From NCBI GenBank assembly GCA_026705765.1, contig JAPPAB010000022.1, forward strand, positions 1 through 35,217: a stretch of 35,217 bases of DNA, in the 5' to 3' direction. Origin of the DNA: Gemmatimonadota bacterium (lineage in GTDB: Bacteria; Latescibacterota; UBA2968). Shown here piece after piece: positions 34,020 to 35,217 of this stretch. The translations under genes were made by a program, and so were the position numbers. The notes beneath the pieces are model-generated. The model saw nothing but the letters and a program-made list of their open reading frames with translations, made no database searches and was not told the DNA's origin. Each line of letters opens with the position of its first letter. The first letter of the stretch is position 1.

Positions 34020-34296
34020 CTAACTTAAAATATAACTCCAAATTTATCTGCAAGACATAACAAAAAACTCGCGGTTGACTCTTCCCCTGCCCCTTGCCAT
34101 AGGCGAAGGTGCAATAGGCTTGTTGAATGAGCCTCAAGAACAACTCATTGAACTGCAAGCAAAGACCTGTTTATTATAACTTTATCGCTTCTCTATTGTT
34201 TTTTTCGTAAGTATTTGTCAACAAAATCGTTGACAAATACTTGCCAACAGTGCAATAAATAATTTGCATCAGTACCGCCTTAATCTACCGGGTCAA
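33953..34296. other. Convergent intergenic region, no intact gene
   Basis: This AT-rich 344-base gap holds the two repeat copies and palindromes described separately and a stretch between them (about 34025-34120) in which I see nothing. The short minus-strand frame at 33976-34158 lies across the repeat and is not supported as a gene. Confidence 0.7.
34122..34247 (+). pseudogene. 3' remnant of a second ThDP-synthase gene, with duplicated palindrome
   Basis: In frame, bases up to 34179 read EQLIELQAKTCLL-stop, matching the last codons of the gene ending at 33952. Two differences in the shared nine codons are synonymous (CTA/CTG, ACT/ACC). The 3' flank is also duplicated and ends in AAGTATTTGTCAAC (34209-34222) and GTTGACAAATACTT (34229-34242), a perfect 14-base inverted repeat around a six-base loop. 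The rest of the second gene is gone. Upstream of about 34138 the similarity cannot be followed by eye. It probably records a tandem paralogue later lost by deletion. Confidence 0.7.
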
Positions 34297-34662
34297 TTAA
34301 CGTCCCCATAGTTGACGAGCAATCCCCACCCGTTTCTGTTCCAATCTTTGGGCAAGCGTCTCTAACTGTTTATGATAGCTGATATCAACTTTGCCACTGA
34401 GCAGGCACTCGCCAAGCCTCTTCAGACCTGGCAAAGGCTCACCGGTGTTTGACCGTAGCAAGTTGTCCAGAGTCAGAGCCTCAAGAGATTGTGATTCGAG
34501 GCCCTGATCACTGGCATCAACGAGAAGTTGTCCGAGCTTCTTCTGATCTGGATCGGGCGAACCGATCTCTCCTCGTCCCAGCCGTTCAATTACCCTATCT
34601 ATCAGCACGGCATACGCTTCGACATCTGCGTAAACGCCGGTCAGTAAACTCAAATTACTCAT
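34297..34662 (-). CDS. Hypothetical protein, 121 residues
   Basis: I do not recognise a family. The protein is soluble, mostly helical and without signal peptide or membrane segment. It has leucine-rich helices (AYAVLIDRVIERLG, HKQLETLAQRLEQKR) and a basic C-terminus (VGIARQLWGR). A strong AGGAGGAGAT ribosome site lies just before the ATG at 34662. It is on the same strand as the toxin-antitoxin pair but separated from it by a terminator, so it is probably transcribed on its own. Codon use and ribosome site support a real gene. Confidence 0.65.
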   Translation of the reverse strand: MSNLSLLTGVYADVEAYAVLIDRVIERLGRGEIGSPDPDQKKLGQLLVDASDQGLESQSLEALTLDNLLRSNTGEPLPGLKRLGECLLSGKVDISYHKQLETLAQRLEQKRVGIARQLWGR

Positions 34663-34689
34663 GTTGCCATCTCCTCCTGAAGATAGAAA

Positions 34690-34722
34690 AAGCCCAACGG
34701 TTAGAAAGAGTCCGTTGGGCTT
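34690..34722 (-). terminator. Rho-independent terminator of the toxin-antitoxin operon
   Basis: AAGCCCAACGG (34690-34700) and CCGTTGGGCTT (34712-34722) form a perfect 11-bp stem around an 11-base loop. Read on the minus strand the stem is followed by a T-rich run (TTTTTCTATCT, partly within the stem foot), the usual termination signal. It lies 41 bases past the toxin stop. It is less convincing on the plus strand, where only a short A-run follows. Confidence 0.8.
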
Positions 34723-34763
34723 CAGAAAAATAAGATCCGATTACACCTTTCGCCGCACTTCAA

Positions 34764-35033
34764 TTACAGACGCTTGAGTAACTGATTATAGGCTGCATGC
34801 GATCCTATCCAAAACCAGAAAATATGATCTCTGTCTCGCAAACCCAATGCTCGATACCCCATCCCAATGCGAACAGCAAAGATCGGTTGACGCGGACTGA
34901 CACGCTTGAATTGGAGACTGGAGTGATAGGGATTTGAGCGCCACAGTTGGTAAGCCTGGGCAGCTTGCCTTTGAGCCTGGGAAGAAAGCCTGTAGAGTCG
35001 CCTTCGAAACTCTCTCGTAATACTGGACGTCAT
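34764..35033 (-). CDS. Type II toxin, RelE/ParE family
   Basis: An 89-residue small basic protein of the RelE/ParE fold, which in RelE-like members cleaves mRNA at the ribosome. The C-terminal WIGSHAAYNQLL (about 75-86; H79, Y82) is the family's typical HxxY-like ending. R55 and R61 lie in VRIGMGYRALG in the central sheet. The ATG overlaps the antitoxin stop (ATGA), so translation is coupled. The operon ends at the terminator at 34690-34722. ParE-like gyrase inhibition cannot be excluded, but the H/Y ending favours a RelE/YoeB-like nuclease. Confidence 0.85.
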   Translation of the reverse strand: MTSSITREFRRRLYRLSSQAQRQAAQAYQLWRSNPYHSSLQFKRVSPRQPIFAVRIGMGYRALGLRDRDHIFWFWIGSHAAYNQLLKRL

Positions 35034-35217
35034 TGCTGAGACTGATTAACAGGAAAAACATCATCAAGTGGCACTGTATCACCCGCATCAATTTCCTTTC
35101 GCGCTGATTCAGCCAAACGATCCCACTGCTCATCAGTTGTAGCCTCAAAACGTTCTGTCCAAGCCTGATCATCTTTCAGGTCAGCTATAATACGTGCGGC
35201 AATGGCATCCCGCTGGT
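35030..35217 (-). CDS. Antitoxin partner of the RelE/ParE toxin, 5'-partial
   Basis: The last 61 codons of a gene entering from the right edge. They include AIAARIIADLKDDQAWTERF, ATTDEQWDRLAESARKEI and DTVPLDDVFP, ending NQSQQ-stop. The layout of an N-terminal helix, a DEQWDRLAE helix and a Pro/acidic tail is typical of small antitoxins found with RelE-type toxins. Its TGA overlaps the toxin ATG. The start codon and promoter lie outside the window. The toxin-binding role is inferred from position. Confidence 0.75.
   Translation of the reverse strand, partial: QRDAIAARIIADLKDDQAWTERFEATTDEQWDRLAESARKEIDAGDTVPLDDVFPVNQSQQ

Noticed and set aside
33981-34242. Classical Rho-independent terminators at the two palindromes
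   Set aside because: The stems are AT-rich and no T-tract follows on either strand; they are reported as repeats instead.
1-35217. CRISPR array, tRNA or rRNA genes
   Set aside because: No regularly spaced direct repeats, cloverleaf-like segments or conserved rRNA stretches were seen by eye.

Overview
The window looks like a chromosomal segment of an uncultured Gram-negative bacterium. The closest overall style is the Latescibacterota/Poribacteria type: many FtsX-like permeases of about 800 residues, families of cytosolic sulfatases, phytanoyl-CoA dioxygenases and a PcfJ-like protein. This is an impression from gene content, not a taxonomic proof. No rRNA, tRNA or CRISPR array was seen.

Layout. 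(a) 1-1530: the edge of an IS200/IS605-type (TnpB) element, a HAD hydrolase, a solitary HigA-type antitoxin-like regulator, and a 367-base regulatory gap with a near-perfect sigma-54 promoter and repeated CGGACA sites. (b) 1530-15222: a co-directional MacAB-like ABC export cluster with four large FtsX-type permeases, one membrane-fusion adaptor, two ATPases and a small acidic protein. It is interrupted by a PhnZ-like HD-domain phosphonate oxygenase and by the 3' remnant of a third ATPase gene. (c) 15299-18633, minus strand: a PcfJ-like protein and a thiamine-diphosphate (ThDP) decarboxylase/synthase-like enzyme. (d) 18883-33952, plus strand: an almost gap-free catabolic cluster, in order flavin monooxygenase-like protein, Gfo/Idh/MocA oxidoreductase, sulfatase, PhyH dioxygenase, PhyH-HEAT fusion, GH2, sulfatase, GH117-like hydrolase, secreted alpha/beta hydrolase with a SAM-hydroxide-adenosyltransferase-like tail, sulfatase, acetolactate-synthase-like enzyme. 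(e) 33953-35217: a duplicated 3' end of the last ThDP gene with a duplicated palindrome, an unknown 121-residue protein, and a RelE/ParE-type toxin with its antitoxin running off the window.

How the genes work together. Cluster (b) probably forms one or more tripartite export or envelope-remodelling machines under sigma-54 control; no outer-membrane TolC partner or sigma-54 activator gene is present here. Cluster (d) looks like an intracellular route for sulfated, probably anhydro-galactose-containing, saccharides. Sulfatases, GH2 and GH117-like enzymes all lack signal peptides, so substrates would be imported small and desulfated and cleaved in the cytoplasm; the oxidoreductases and ThDP enzyme may process released sugars or acids. 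No importer, endo-acting glycanase or sulfatase-maturing enzyme is in the window.

The most unusual items are the sigma-54 promoter on an exporter operon, two 3'-end gene ghosts, the PhnZ-like gene with an 8-A run that splits its reading frame, two uncommon domain fusions, and the reversed nucleotide skew of the third permease.
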